Assembly (NCBI RefSeq): GCF_035083965.1
Contig: NC_089727.1
Location: forward strand, 16,320,769 to 16,384,768
Length of the DNA: 64,000 nucleotides
Direction: 5' to 3'
Origin: Branchiostoma lanceolatum
Lineage: Eukaryota > Chordata > Leptocardii > Amphioxiformes > Branchiostomatidae
Shown: positions 13,809 through 27,434 of the stretch, piece by piece
How positions within the stretch are numbered: the stretch's first letter is position 1
Layout of the letters: the number at the start of each line of letters is the position of its first letter
Notes under the pieces: model-generated
Databases searched by the model: none
What the model was told of the DNA's origin: nothing
Seen by the model: only the letters and a program-made list of their open reading frames with translations
Translations under genes and position numbers: made by a program

Positions 13809-14136
13809 GGTGTTCTACTGTGATCTGCTGTCATGCAACTTGGCAACATAGGAAAATATCATAGTTAGAAAAAAAATCTAATGATTCTAGAAAGCATAAC
13901 CAGGACCACAGGAAGAGTAGCTGCAATGTACTTGTATATTGCCAAGCTAATTGTGGATCTGAATGAACTCAACTCAACTCAACCGCTGTGTTTTGTTTAA
14001 GTAAACAATTGTTGCCATGTTGGCGTCATCCGCTAGGTGTCGTTCATTACCATGAATTGGCAACTTGCCTATATGAGGTCATGGCAAGTGACACGATTAC
14101 TTACAGCACTTTTCTTCCTTAGCCCCGCCCACTATT

Positions 14137-14255
14137 CCTTATAAGGACTGGTAGGAATGTTACACTAAACAACTTATCTGTGTTAATCAAAGTTGTATGA
14201 CTCAGTCTTACCCACACTATTCCATTTCGTCACGTGTTTTTACAGGGTATAAAAG
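14137..14255. promoter_or_regulatory. CArG, AP-1, E-box and TATA cluster upstream of receptor B
   Basis: A perfect CArG box CCTTATAAGG (14137-14146), an AP-1 site TGACTCA (about 14199), CACGTG (about 14231) and TATAAAAG (14248-14255) follow each other on the plus strand. They lie 330-450 bases upstream of the gene B start codon. The TATA box points away from gene B. The minus strand also reads TATAAGG within the CArG box, followed by a GC box and a GTAAGT donor near 14100. The site could therefore drive transcription both ways. Confidence 0.45.
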
Positions 14256-14311
14256 AGAGGATTTGGGCATCGCTGCGTCAGTGTACAGAGAAGAACGAGA
14301 ACTCCACAGCA

Positions 14312-14503
14312 ATGGCTGTACCAAAACTAGAACATTTCCAGATGGAAAACGGAACATTTCCTTCAGGTTTGAGATACGCCGAGGCTACATCTAGTTGGAA
14401 ACGGCTTGATACCAATGGATTAACTACATTAGGACCGATGGTGTTGAAATTGTGTGCCTTGGATTTGTGAGATTCGTTCGGAGCGAACCGAAGACACTCA
14501 GAG
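14312..14503 (+). other. Possible divergent transcript exon opposite receptor B
   Basis: About 60 bases downstream of the plus-strand TATAAAAG is an ATG opening a 52-codon frame (starting MAVPKLEHF) that ends at 14470. A donor (CAGAG then GTAAGAA) follows at 14503. I do not recognise the peptide. It may be a leader or non-coding exon of a divergent RNA rather than a protein gene. Confidence 0.2.
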
Positions 14504-17449
14504 GTAAGAAACCTTCTTGAATCAGTATACTAGTATTGCATTCCATATTCCACTTCCCTATGGAAGTACACATACATTTTAACATGTGAAATTTGTTTAA
14601 GCATTATCTAAGGGTATCCGACCCGATGACAGGAAAGTCAAAAAAAGAAACTTTACTTAAACGAACTGTATCGTCTAGAACTTCCACGTAACTCGATGAA
14701 AAATCCAGACTAGATATTTCTGTTGCTGGAAAAGGGTAAAATGACTACCCGTTCAGCTTCACTCTCCCTTCGTACTTTTACCATTTTTTTGTATTTTCCA
14801 ACCATCATGTACCTCAAGCACATTGAAAGAAAATTTCAAGTTTTATAATATATAAGGTAGCTATCCTACTTTCAGTAGTAGCAACATGTTTGTATCAAGT
14901 TGGCAATAATGTGTGAATCCATATATGGGGAACGGATGATGTATGAAGTCTACACTAAAAATAGCCAGTTCGTCACTCAGGCCACACGTACAAGTGGTTG
15001 TAGTATGAACAACAGTTTATTTGCTTATCTTGTTAATAAGTACTGTAAAGACCTATGGTCTGGAGTGCGTCATACAGTCAGGAAAGTGCTCTCCACAACA
15101 TGTTTGTTGCGCACTATATGTTGTCATTCAGTAAACAGGCAGAGTCAAGATCACATGCTTGTCATAATGGCCACAAGTTTGATTAGATCACTTTTCCATT
15201 GACAAACAACTTTTTCCTTGTCATTCACGGAGCCGCACTTTGAAATTACTAATTGTATTTTTCTGTGAAAACTTTCAAGAGGAACAATTTACAAAAAACA
15301 CTGTGTTTGTCATATGCAGGATTGATGTTAACGGTAAGCAGATAACATGAGTCATAATCACATGCTTGTCAAGTGGCCGAGAATGATTTACATTACCTTC
15401 AGTGGACAAATTGATAATGTGGTTTTTCCTGTTATTTAGAGAACCACCCGATACCTGTGCAGTATATTTTCTGCCGTAGGGGTCGTTTTACCTGCCTGTC
15501 TTTAATGATGCGGAGGGAGTCACGTGAGCTGCATTTTAACTAACAGTTCAGTAGACTGATACGCGCGCATGCCCTGTAGCGTTTTCTCACTTAGGGCAAT
15601 TTGATATACCCCCTTTTCTTAAAGCCCCTTTGCACTATTACAGAAAGCTTACATGTGTACCTCACGGCTTTCACGAAAGCGACGAAATAGTTTGAAGCCA
15701 GTTTGTCTATTATTGAAATCTTACCTCACGCCTTTCACATAAAACGGTTAACATGAAATAGTTTAAAAACCCACATCCTTAAAATCATTTCTAGGCGAGG
15801 AAGCATATCTGGCAAACAGAGAAAATGCCCGACAAGATTAAAACAGAAACGCAATTGCACAATTACGCAACGTTTTCCTGAGGTTTGCATTAAATTTAAA
15901 AGTGATTTTTATAGTTATTCCACAACATATGATATCATCAGATACAAAAAACATAAATATTGGAAAATGTAATGATTCAATAGCTGAACCAACCTTAAGC
16001 CTACGGAGTGCAGTGTGCTGAGCTGTAGTGTGAGGTCTTGTGCGAGTGTGAAAAACAGACACATCTAAGGAATCACCCAAGCAATGGAATTCTAAATCAC
16101 ACCCTCAAGGACGTCATAACGTTTCCATGGTAACATTGACGTCTGTAAGACGTCTTAACCAACAGCAGACAGCGCGATCGAGATCAAAATCACGGGTCAA
16201 CAAAAAACATACCAAAGTCAAGACACCGTAAATAAACAGGTCATTGACGTCACAATGCACTCAGGTGAGGTGTGGGGGTAAAAATAGACATCGGGCCACA
16301 AGAGAACAATGAACTGTTTACTGGAGAATGGCACCGGTAACAAACGGGCGAAAAATACCATTTCTCCAGCAAAAACAATTACTGAGCCCCGATATGTTGA
16401 AAATAGCGAGTCAGCGCTCCCCCCAAAACCTAAACGCCAGCGCAGCGGCGCCAGGGAAGCCTGGAAAGGAGGCTAGATTAAGGGCTTGAAATGATCTGGT
16501 AGTGCACAATATGCTTCCTAAGATCGATGCAAGTTATGACTGCTAGTGCATGCAATCAACTTTCAGTTAAGTTCTTCAGGTCAAAGTGTCTGGTACGACC
16601 ATATGCCTCTGCGCCCTTCTTTTACTCAAAAGTATCCAGCATAAACATTTCTATTTTGTACTTTGTGGTTGACCAATCGAGAGTCACTGTACTTTTTGTT
16701 GTGTCAGTAAAGCTTCACGTATGTCTTACAACTGTTGAGAGGTAGCTCAGAAGGAGGAAACGATGCTAGGCAAAGTTGATAACTTCAAACAAAGGTTCAG
16801 AGCAAATACTGACTGTTGTAGTACGAAGTATCAGATTGATGTTTGGATTCTTCTGGGGAACTCCCGCGCTTTATTAGCAGAGGGTTTCTGGGGTGTTCTC
16901 AGCACATATCCAGAAACCTTTGAGCAAATATGTTCTTTTCAACACTTTTATGCTATCGAAAAACCTGACCACGACTCTTCTCTTTTAATGAGGCGATAAA
17001 TGAAAAATTGGTCATTATGCATAATTATATAATGATTCTTATTTTTAGCACCACACCACCCTTCGTCCACGCCATATACGGCAAGAAGTTCAAATACCTC
17101 CAGGCAGCGGTTGCTATGCAACTACTGTCGTCATATGTAATACGCAGAAAAACATAATTGCTATGGACTGGGCAGAATGACAAAGCCACTTCAAGTGACT
17201 AAGTGAATAATTTTGTCCATAGGAATCTGGCCAAGCAAAATCTCATAAAGTATATTCAGTGCGACAAATCTGTTGTTTAGGGAGCAAATGCATTGTAATA
17301 TGTGCATTTGATTGATCCAAACTTCAAAAGACACACTTTGGTAACGCAACACTCCCAATTATATACGCTCATTTTTCTTATAGATCCTAGTGCTGTTGTT
17401 CTAAACATATCAAACTATGTGCAATACTTGATAGACATGCAATGAGAAA

Positions 17450-17451
17450 GT

Positions 17452-17482
<31 letters not shown>

Positions 17483-17798
17483 ACATGCACGCACACACAC
17501 ACACACAAACACACACACAAACACACACGCAGGTACACGCACGCACGCACGCACGCACAAACACACATACACACCACACACACGCACACACACACAGGCA
17601 CACGAACGCACGAACGCACGAACGCACGCACGCATGTGTACGAGCGCGCACACACGCACGCACGCACAAGCAAACACACACACCACACACACACACCACA
17701 CACACAAACACACACAGGCACACGCACGAACGCACGCATGTGTACGACCGCGCACACACCACACACACACAAACACACACACACGCGCACACACATAT
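17450..17798. repeat. CA/CACG microsatellite
   Basis: About 350 bases consist of (AC)n interspersed with ACGC and ACGA tetramers, with two near-identical blocks containing GCATGTGTACGA. The long Cys/Val and His/Thr reading frames here are artefacts of this repeat. Confidence 0.95.
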
Positions 17799-19873
17799 GC
17801 CCCCCGAAAAACTTAATACGTACAAACCTAATTTATCTTTGTAGCTTGTATGTTCCAACTCCCACCTGTAGCATTGCCGACGACTGCCGGTGAGCAACGT
17901 TCTTCCCCGCAAAATTCCTTCCTAATGCCCATATAGCTACAAAGTCTCAGGGCCTATGGGTGCTCTACGGGGGAATACCCCTGTCAGTCCGGATCGTTAA
18001 TGTATGCACAGTACCGTATCTGACGTAACGTTACACACAGAGAACAAAGAGGCCTTGTTTCACGCGGTGCGCACGTCATAATTGGTTGCCAGTGAGACAG
18101 CAGGTGAACCTTCGTGGTACCATTTGGTATCATGCAAAAGAAACTGGCAATTCTTTATTTTCATTTTGGTTACAAAAACTATTATTTTCTTGTACATTGA
18201 ATGCATACCTGCTATAGCACAAGGTCACAATTTATACGTGGTACGTACAATGTAAGGTGGCACGAGACTGTCAAACGGCAATGAGACTCAAAAGAGAGTG
18301 ACACTTGGAGGCAAGCAACCAGAAACGTTCAAAAATTGCTTTCCAGTTGCGTTGATATCCTCATCTAGCAGGTTGACGTTGTGGATAAGTACTGAGTTTG
18401 CATGGAAAGATACAACTGTTGGGTAATGGAAAAGTACAGTAAACCTTGGGCTATGGTGATCATATGACCTCTGGCTCTGATCCAAGACTATAATCATCCC
18501 CTTTGTGTGGCAACAACTGGGGAGGCACTGATATTTGGTGACTTAAAGTAAGTACTGGACGCTGAACAGACTTCCCGTATGACGAAAATGAACCTTTTCT
18601 TGAACCTTTTGGCACAGACATGTATCAGAACCCCCCCTCCAATTCCAGTATCGAAACACACCTGGTTTTGTACCCAGTGCTAATTTTTGTTATGAAAATG
18701 TTCACATAAAAAGGTTGTCGTTGTACATGTGGAAAAGTACCAGGCTGGGGTGGAAAGATACAGCTACGATATGTAATGGAAAACTACCAAACACCCAAGG
18801 CTATTGTCACATGGCTCTTGGCTCCAGTCCAAAAGCTAGGTCCTTGGTGGTTTACTAACAAATGCTGATTACTTCAATCAGCAATCTTGAATATTTTTGG
18901 TTGAAAATGAATGATTTATCACAAACTCAAATTACATTTGCTGAGACATTGCCGTCATTATGTCATAATGTTGGCAACATGTAAAATTTTCTATACTTTC
19001 ACATGGTACATAGTATTGATGAGAAAACCTTAAGCAGTTACATCCTAAGCAAGTGCAAATTAATGACACAAGACAAAATGATGTATTTGTGACCATTTAA
19101 TTCAAACGGAAGTCTCAATTTACAGATCACCGCCACCATCATGTACATGCCGTCCAAAAGTATTCCTTATGAAGCACTTATTGATAACCAGACGTCTTAT
19201 TTGCAGCAGTAATAGCAGTATATTTACACAACAAGTTATTATATACGCCCACGCTATCTACGTCGAGCTGTCCTTACTACGTATACCTAACGAATAATAA
19301 TAGCAACAAATATAGAGCGTTTGATGTTTACAAACATGTATTTCCCGTGATTTTACACAGAATGCAACAGTAGTAACTGTTAGCGGTTTCCGTTCCTTTG
19401 TGATGAAAAGTAGTCACCACAATCGCACACTATTCCCCTTCTCAAAGCACGATGGCTAAAACTTCAACAACGTCCACTTCTAAATCAGTGTAGTTTATCA
19501 TGCCGTGACACTCCTACAGCAACGTGCTTGCTGCCCTTGGCTGAGGCTAATAGACAAAGCGTATGTAATCGCGCTTTTCTGCTATTTCTACAGCAATGCT
19601 TGACCCGATCTGTGTCAGAGAACTTGAGTCTCAACAATTTGCAACACCGTCTTTGCCTTTGTGTCTTATCAGGAATGACTCTTAGTACTTCCAATAGGCT
19701 TTCTTACACTGGCATGGTGAAGCTCTGAGTAGCACGAATAACTTCAATGTACTAATAAGCTTGGCACACATCTGCATCGGTCTTATTATCCACCACTTCC
19801 ATCGCGTCCACTAGGGAGAGAGAGCGACGGCGTGCAAGTTAGATGTCTTAGCTTATATCTAACGAGAGCTCGT

Positions 19874-22800
19874 TCACGACTTAGGCTTTTGTATAGATTT
19901 CAACAGCTCATCGCAAAGAAAGTTTGCCGCGTCATATACCTTTAAACTGTGAAGGCGTTCTAAAACATTCCATACAGTGTGCCTGTTCATGGCATTACGG
20001 GACTGAAGTACTGCGAACAGGGCCAGGGTTGGGCTCCCAACAGATGGTGTGTTCACGGCCTCCAGCTCATGCTTAGTAAGGCCGAACTGCTCGAATTCGA
20101 AGAAGGTCCTCCAAGTCGGCATGGAGCTGGTAGGAGGGATCCTGTCAAGAAACACCGCTAACGTCTGCTGGATGTTGAAGCTGAACCATTCGTCATCCAG
20201 TAGAATCGCTGAAAAGGAAACACACAATTGTTCAAAGCCAAATACTTGCATTGACATCCATTCCATATCATTTCAAACACAGATTGTAACGAACTGATAG
20301 TTCTGAGTTGAAGAAGCTGGCCCTATCAAATTGAGATAGATACAAGTTACCACGTAAAACTTACAGGATGCTCGTTCTTTGCACCAAGTCAGTTTGGTTG
20401 CGTAGTCATTTGCTGTGTTGTTGGACACTGTGCGGCTGTCCTTGTGAAGTCTGGCCGTTTGTCCTGTATTAGAAAACATAACATAACACTCTTAGACGTG
20501 TTTATTGTAGTCCAATTTGCTTTCTGTGTTGAAAATTTATTTGTCATCTCAACTATAGCTAAACAAGAAACTGATGTTGAGTTACAGATATATTTCACAC
20601 TCCGTACCCAGTTTATCAAGGAATGTAAGAACATACCAGAAAGATCCAGAGATCCGGTGGGAGTCGAGGCCTGTGATGTGGTAGGTCCCTCAAAAGGTGT
20701 CTGAAAAATTAGATCAGAATGTTGAATATTAGTGGCGTTATTGTTATCTTCAAAGCCCGTACAAAACAAATGTTAGATGTAAGTAGATGGCACAACACTC
20801 TATGAAACATCCATTCCCGTACCTTGGCATCTCTGATAAGCTGGCCATGCTGAACATCTACTGGCTGGTTTCCATGTCCCTTGGGATAGGAGAACACGGT
20901 TTCTTCGATGTCACTCACTGGGAACGGAGACGGAGTTCCCTTCTTTGGCGAGGGTACAGCTTTGACTAGAAAAAAACAGCGATTTTGATCATACATGTAT
21001 GTGTATGTAAGTACCAAGGCTTAGTGAGAATATAGTCATGTGCATGAGTATTCCATAAGAAAGGTACGTAGGCTGGTATTGCTCATATATTGAGCCAGGT
21101 GAAGCTAACAAACAAACAAACTAACAAACAAACAATCAAACAAATCGACACCATTAGTCATCTATGATACCTGGTGACGAAGTTCTTGACCCAGATACGC
21201 GGAATTCTAGTTCACCCTCTGACGATGTCGATCTCCTTGGCATTTTCAGTTCTGTAAATTTTAGGTAGAAAAATAGTGCTGTATCACAATAGAATATAAT
21301 GTTGTGTCCAATGATTTTCTAGTTTTGTGTCGTAACCACTTAGCAGTTTTGGGTCTAGGTATACATGTCAGCACTGCTAATGAGCTATTGAATAGCAACC
21401 TGTACTAACTAACTAACATAACCTACTATCAATTATAAGGCAGAAAGGAAAATGCTTACTTGGCAGCTGCTTATGGCGTCTGGACTCCAATAGCTGCTGA
21501 CCATCCTCTGACTGATTCCTGCTGAAACATTTAGTCAAAATGTTATTGAAACAAAGACGTTTTATTTCAAAGAACTAAATTTACAGTTCATGGCCACAGG
21601 AAAATAAGGTCCAGTTTTGAATAATCTTTCCAATCAGTCCCCTCCGTACCTTGTCTTGCGTGCCTTGGTGAACTTGACTTTCTCGCTGCTCTGCTCTACA
21701 TGGCAGTGGTCATCCTCAGATTCTTCCGTGATGGATGAGCTCTCTTCTCTCGATTCTGTAACTGAATGATAAACACATTCTGTTCAAGGGGACATAACAA
21801 TTGTCTTGTAGTTATTGTAAAGTAAACCTTCTTTTTTTGTGCTTTATTTGTCACAAGCACCAGCCTTCAGAATATGTGCCATGTACGACAATTAGTACTC
21901 TTTACCTGTTGTGTCCGGAGACTCGGCATCACGAGCTGGTGCCCTGAGGTAGGGTCCACGTGGTTTGCAGAGTTTCTGCTTGAAAGCGACAAGCACCAAG
22001 GCGACTGTCAAAAAGATAACAGCAGCTGCAACAGCTACAGCGGCAATCACAATCCAACGTTGTGAGTCTTTATAATGCCTGCCGTCTGCTGGCCCTGGTA
22101 AAGCGTTATCTGGTAACAAATAGTAAAAGAATGAGTCGGTGACAAGGCCATGTAACAAACACTGTGAGATTGCTTAGCGACTAGACAACCATATACTAGT
22201 ATGCATAAGAGTTCTTGGAATAATGATATCTTCTGGCCCTTTTCTAAAGTTAAATGTTACAGAATGTGTGCTACATTTCAATACATCAATTCAATTGGAC
22301 ATTGCTTTAGATTGTTCATACTTACTCGCTATTACCGGGGCACATGCAATCACAGGATTCTCTCTACATTCGGACCTGTTGTTGGTCTCAGCTGAGCAGT
22401 CGATGCAGTGGACTTCCCCTTGGTTGTCGACTTTGGGGAAGTAACTGTGGATTATGAAAAAAAAAAATAACGGTCGATTGTGGAGCATTAATTAGGCGAA
22501 TACATATTAAGTAGTAAATCTTGGATTAGGCAACTTACGTACTTAGAGCTGGATTTCGACTTAATCACTGAAAGCCACTGACTGAAATTAGAATGATTTC
22601 AGCAATACATCTTACCGGTCAAGGCATCCATAGCAGACCCTGTCAAGGTAGGCGTCGCACTCACGAACGGTCTTCTTGTTCTGGCTTTCGCACGTGATGC
22701 AGTCCCGCACATTTCCCTTTGCACATGTTTTACCTGCCGGTAGGTCTGTGCAGGGTTCACATGTCAGGTCATTCCCGAACCCACAAGGTTCCTTCACCTT

Positions 22801-23291
22801 CTCTCCCGCCTGACAAGTCTGTAACATTGAGACATGGAATAAACAAATGTACACAAATGACACAAACTTAGACCATGTAATATCAAGAAGGTTAAATTAA
22901 CCTCCTTGGTAATATTGAATGGATAAGTCATTAATGAATTACACAAAGTTTTTTGTTGAATGAAAAGTGGTGATTCTTACCCGTCTGTTACAAGTCTTAC
23001 AGATCCCGTCCCTGTCTAGGTACTCTGAAGCTCCGCAGTCTTCACCGGCTGTTGGAACAGGGAAGCCCTGTTTTCAAAGAACACAGAAATACTAGTTTTA
23101 TTGGCATGTGGGTTTGTTTCTTTGTAAAATCTATCAGACGATGGTCGGATGTAGAATTCAGTGTTAAATTGATGTTGCCTGCAGTCCAACCATAGCTAAT
23201 ACATTGCATACTTAGTCTAAGTATTGCACAATAAGTCTTAAGCACTTACGAAAGCCAGGAGTAGTGTCAGTAGTCCTATAGTAATCAGCAT
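19874..23291 (-). CDS. TNF-receptor-superfamily death-domain receptor C (twelve exons, 514 aa)
   Basis: Exons in order: 23250-23291, 22981-23067, 22616-22818, 22326-22444, 21906-22109, 21650-21755, 21460-21521, 21171-21251, 20823-20965, 20637-20700, 20365-20463, 19874-20208 (1545 nt, phases all consistent). The signal peptide is MLITIGLLTLLLAF. Cysteine repeats contain CKTC, CEPC, CITC, CYGC and CIDC. The Ala/Val-rich membrane helix is at about residues 169-193, followed by KQKLCKPRG. Six small linker exons encode an acidic Ser/Glu-rich tail. The last linker exon carries a motif shared with gene D (QTA, then NxTAxxY, then TKL). The death-fold domain (about 404-514) has the TWRTFFE and SPTLALF blocks also present in D, so C and D are the closest pair. 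An acceptor just before the ATG implies a 5' non-coding exon. The function as a death or NF-kappaB receptor is inferred. Confidence 0.85.
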
Positions 23292-23706
23292 CTTCGTAGC
23301 TTCCACCTGAAAGTTTGTAAAGAGAGCGATTAGAATAACTCCAAATATATCGGTTACATTCTATTGTTTATTGTCCATGGCCGTTGTTCTTTGGGTGGTG
23401 GCACATAGCGTGACAGATGAAGCTAGCACTACTTTGCTACATATATCCTGACTAATACAGCATTGAAACATTGTACATGTATGGCCATCTTTATTGTCAT
23501 TTGAATCAGGGTGTTTTAAAATCAATATGCAGACTTATTTGACTTATCATGGCAATCAGGATAGTATTTCACAGATGATCATGAATAATGTCGCAAAAGG
23601 CAAGGTAATATTAAAATTACATATTGTCAAATACATGTACAGGATTTACAGGTGTGAAGACCTGCGACCTTTTTTGGTGTTCGTAGACATATCGTACCTC
23701 ATCTTA

Positions 23707-23831
23707 GTCACGTGACTGTCTATTGTTTCCACCCAAGTCTATGTGACTCACGCCTTCCATACCTTATAAGACAAGCTAAGTTTGGAAAACTTGTGAGTCA
23801 CCAACTATATACAGACACCAAAGTATAAAAG
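23707..23831. promoter_or_regulatory. E-box, CArG-like, AP-1 and TATA cluster upstream of receptor C
   Basis: TCACGTGA (about 23707), TGACTCAC (about 23743), CCTTATAAGA (23762-23771, one base off the CArG consensus), TGAGTCA (about 23791) and TATAAAAG (23824-23831) occupy 125 bases some 420-540 bases upstream of the gene C start codon. The same motif types occur upstream of gene B, again with TATAAAAG pointing away from the receptor. This could be a shared ancestral bidirectional promoter. Confidence 0.4.
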
Positions 23832-25485
23832 ACGGGCTCAGAACAAGCGTGTTCACTTCATCTCACGTATGGATACAGAACGTTAGGACCGAATTACCTG
23901 AGCTCATTGCGTGGATGGAAATTGACTTGGGATTACGTGGCAATACGTGCACTAGAGAGCTCATTGCTTCTCGTCAGGATCTTTTTACTTCAATGTATTT
24001 CATGTTGGAGGACCAACGCTGCAAGGGTCGGTGGATTTTTTTCATTACTGAGTGAAAAAGCCGGTTGAAGAGCGCTCGCGCAAGTCGGAAAAAGTCAAAT
24101 ACTTTCTTCCATCTGAAGTTTCAAGTTTGTGATTTTTTTGTGTTATCTTCTTGTAAAAAAGTCAACCCTGTATGGGTATTTTGTTGCAGCCGTTTTATGC
24201 AGCTATTGGTAATGATACAGTCCTACTATATTGATCATCCATGCTAACTTTTAAGGAGTAACTTTTGAAATTTAATAATTTCTATTCATCTGCATGAAAT
24301 GATGACCAATGTAAAACTAGCCAGCATGCATTGGGAGAAGCTAGTGTATTTGTAAAAGGACAATTTGTTCTGTTCTGAAATAACATATTGAATTCTCGTA
24401 TGCTTATTTCATAACCAACCGTTCATCTTCTGAATATATAAACTAAGATACAAAATGTAGAGGAAAATTGTCAAAATAGGTTCTAAAAGAAGCATGAGGC
24501 GGGCTCTAGACCATGCTGTTGATTTTGGACCAGGGCCAAATGCCGCACCCAAAATGAGTAACCGTCACGAGAGGCACAGGTGATCTCTGACGTCACACCT
24601 GATCCTGAGGTCAAACTTTCCGGTCGATTTACTCACAAAAGGCTTCGTGGAAGGACTTTCTTCCTGAATGTTCTGTAATATGTTTACACCAAAATGAATG
24701 TTCTCTTAGTACTAGAGAAATCCTTCCAAACGCACACGCAGAATTCTTGGTCAAGAGCTCTAAAAGATCAAATAAATCAGTGTTTTTACTCCTGACTAAT
24801 CATGTTTTAAGTAACAACTTAGGTGATTCTTCGCTGTCAGAATGCGACATGATGTCAGTTAACTGGAATACAAATTCCACAGCTATCAACATGATTGCTA
24901 AACTATCTTGATTGTTTATTTATCATTAAATCCAGAGAAGTAATTTTGAAAAGGCAAACGTTACGCAGCCAACCCCAAACAATTAGTAATCCTATCTTCG
25001 CCCCCTGGCCAGATAGTTTGAATGAGTGAAAAGCGGCATTTTGTGAGTACTAGGTACCCACACACTCAACAGGTTACATCCACATCACATTCCGGGGGTT
25101 GTAACAAACCTGTTGTAGTAACCACGAGGGAAAACAGGCCGGAAATTAGGTACAAGTGAGGAAAAACTTACCTTACAGTGCATAACCGCTTACAGCGTGT
25201 GGGCGCGCGAACTGCATTGAACACCTGAGAAATTGTGTCAACACCCCGCTTCTGGTGGGGCCAAAATGCAGTTCGCCCCCCTCTAGGGTGCGTCAAACAT
25301 ATTCTGTTCCTACCGTGCCTTTTTATCAGAAGGCAGATAATTTCTAACCAGTATGGTATCCGGCCAATCTACGTCTATGAAATGTCAGTGCAGCCATTCG
25401 ATCATTATGACAATTATGTCTCAAAAATCTGAAGACGGCGTCATAGGCCCCCCCTACTCAAGTAGATTCTGCTGTATTGGTTGAA

Positions 25486-25505
25486 TGACGTCAAGGGGAA
25501 TCCCC
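25486..25505. promoter_or_regulatory. Composite CRE plus kappaB palindrome upstream of receptor C
   Basis: TGACGTCA (25486-25493) is followed after one base by GGGGAATCCCC (25495-25505). Both are perfect palindromic or near-palindromic consensus sites for bZIP and Rel factors. The pair lies about 300 bases upstream of the candidate first exon of gene C (donor at 25172). The arrangement recurs at 56141-56159. Confidence 0.45.
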
Positions 25506-27303
25506 TTGTAATTACCGTCCCCGTATGTAGGTTAATCAGTAAAGAAGAGTGCATCAAGTCGGAAAAGATATATCTAAGTCTGATCTTGCCTCTGTGAAAA
25601 TCTAATCTCAAAGACACTGTCACCCCAAGAGGACGATGGCCATGCCATTATTTCCCTTTCAATATGTCTGGAACTTCTATAGGACTCATACGCGTGTTAT
25701 TGACAGATGCCCTCACTATTAAGCACTCCACTAAGAGACCTGTTACATGATGCCAAGAGCAGGTTGTATGTTTTTACAGCATTTGTAAATGCTAGTTCTA
25801 CAGTCAAGCTCGGAACCGACTGCAAGAAAGGAATGAACCGAAGTGTATCACAACAGGTGATACCACAACAACAGAGCAACCATGATAAGCAAAGTGCCTA
25901 GTCACAACAGTGCCTAATGACCCGTGCATAGCCACTGTGTAGACATGTGCAGACCCGTTGTACTAGTAAACGGCGAAACATTGTGCATTTTCTCCCTCTA
26001 TTAGATACAGATGATCCCTTAATATGTATGTTTAGATCTAGATTGTCAGCATTACCATTATTTCCACAGGCATAACACAAAAGGCCATAAGAGTGTACCA
26101 TTACCATTCAGTAGCTTATACTGTACCCGCAAGGATAGTTTTGGAGAAGTTTCACCGGCCGTCCCCAACCGTAAGTTAATTCTCTTCACATCGATCCTGC
26201 GAATTTTCCCAACTTAGTGCGTGAGGTATTTTAACTACAACGAGCATTTCAAGCGTGATTTAACGAGAGGTATATTTCAGTAAACAGTATATTAGACTTC
26301 CGGGTAATACAGCCCTATTCGAGTATTCCTATCAATATGCCAGACACCGAGATAATAATTTACCTGGAATATGCATGATATATCTATGACTTCTCTACCA
26401 TGTACCATAATCTTGATCTTTGTTCTGCGATGAATCATACAGTGTACACTTACCTGTTGGCTTTTCCATCCGTATGCTGACTTTGATCTGCGCAAAAGGT
26501 AGTGAACGTACGCACCACAAGGGAATCACGTGAAGTGGAAAAGTACTTGGTATTGTTTACATTGTTTACCTGTCTTATGGACTTGCGCGCTCTAAGTGCA
26601 GTTATATGCACGTGGAATATCTTTTTTTAGCAAATTTGACAGATGCATCATCATAGATATTTCAAAATATAGAGATTGTACTGAGTGTAAGGAAAGTTGT
26701 CTCGGTTCCTTTGTTAATTTCTGGACAGTATAAAATGCAGTATCAAATTTCTGCCCTCCCCCTAAATGTGTGGTACATGCCCACAATGACAAAATGGAAA
26801 CTTCCTACATGTCCACAGTGACATAATGGAAACTTTCTACACTCTACACTTGTTTTCAGCAGCCTCTGACGTTGCAATGCTATTTTTGTACATGCATATT
26901 TAGGCATTCGTATTGTTTGTCATCTGTAGGTTCTAGGAAGTGAAGTTATTCATAGAACCAGTCACATGAAAGCAAATCGGACGACACACCTGAATTACAT
27001 TAGATTTCTTACAGAAGTATGTTAAAAACATTCCAATAGACCAGATTTAAAATAATTATCATGCGCTAAAATACATTAAGAAGTTACTTTGGACGTACGA
27101 ACGAGGACAGACGAATAGAGCTTTAAACTAGGTTTTGAATGTCTTTCAGAGTCCTCATAACAAACGAGTCACTGTGACGTTTGGTCTTGCTAAGTGGTAA
27201 TTTGTACATGTGTCGGCCGGCTCCCAACGTCCGTTAACAAGGCTGGACTCCAGGCTAATGTCATGTATGTAAAAGAAACATGATCATGATATGATTTTCT
27301 AAT

Positions 27304-27434
27304 CTCCAAGCAGATCTCCACGGTGTTAAAATCGTGTACAAGCTAGCCAGAGAAGCTCCAGTCAGCCAGGGAAGTTGTCAGGCACCTTCTGCCAGTTGGA
27401 TACAGTCTTTGCAACCGTTGGGTCTGCTTGGAGA
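27304..27434. mobile_element. Short MITE with CTCCAAGCAGA ends
   Basis: Inverted ends CTCCAAGCAGA and TCTGCTTGGAG bound about 130 non-coding bases. A CTAAT direct repeat touches both sides (27299-27303 and 27435-27439). Single ends or relatives with the same terminus occur at about 45072, 50170 and 58632. Confidence 0.6.

Larger units (their letters stand above)
13809..19873. other. Intergenic region between receptors B and C
   Basis: The first 700 bases hold a motif-dense divergent promoter (listed separately). The remainder has no gene I can support. CRE-like TGACGTCA occurs at about 16248. The CA-rich microsatellite is at 17450-17798. Sequence near 18150-19870 is probably 3' UTR of gene C, with a minus-strand AATAAA at 18154-18159. 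This would imply a 3' UTR of about 1.7 kb, and nearer signals may be used instead. Confidence 0.35.

Noticed and set aside
17387-17912. Long Cys/Val-rich and His/Thr-rich open frames on both strands
   Set aside because: They are translations of a CA/CACG microsatellite. No splice or composition signal supports coding.
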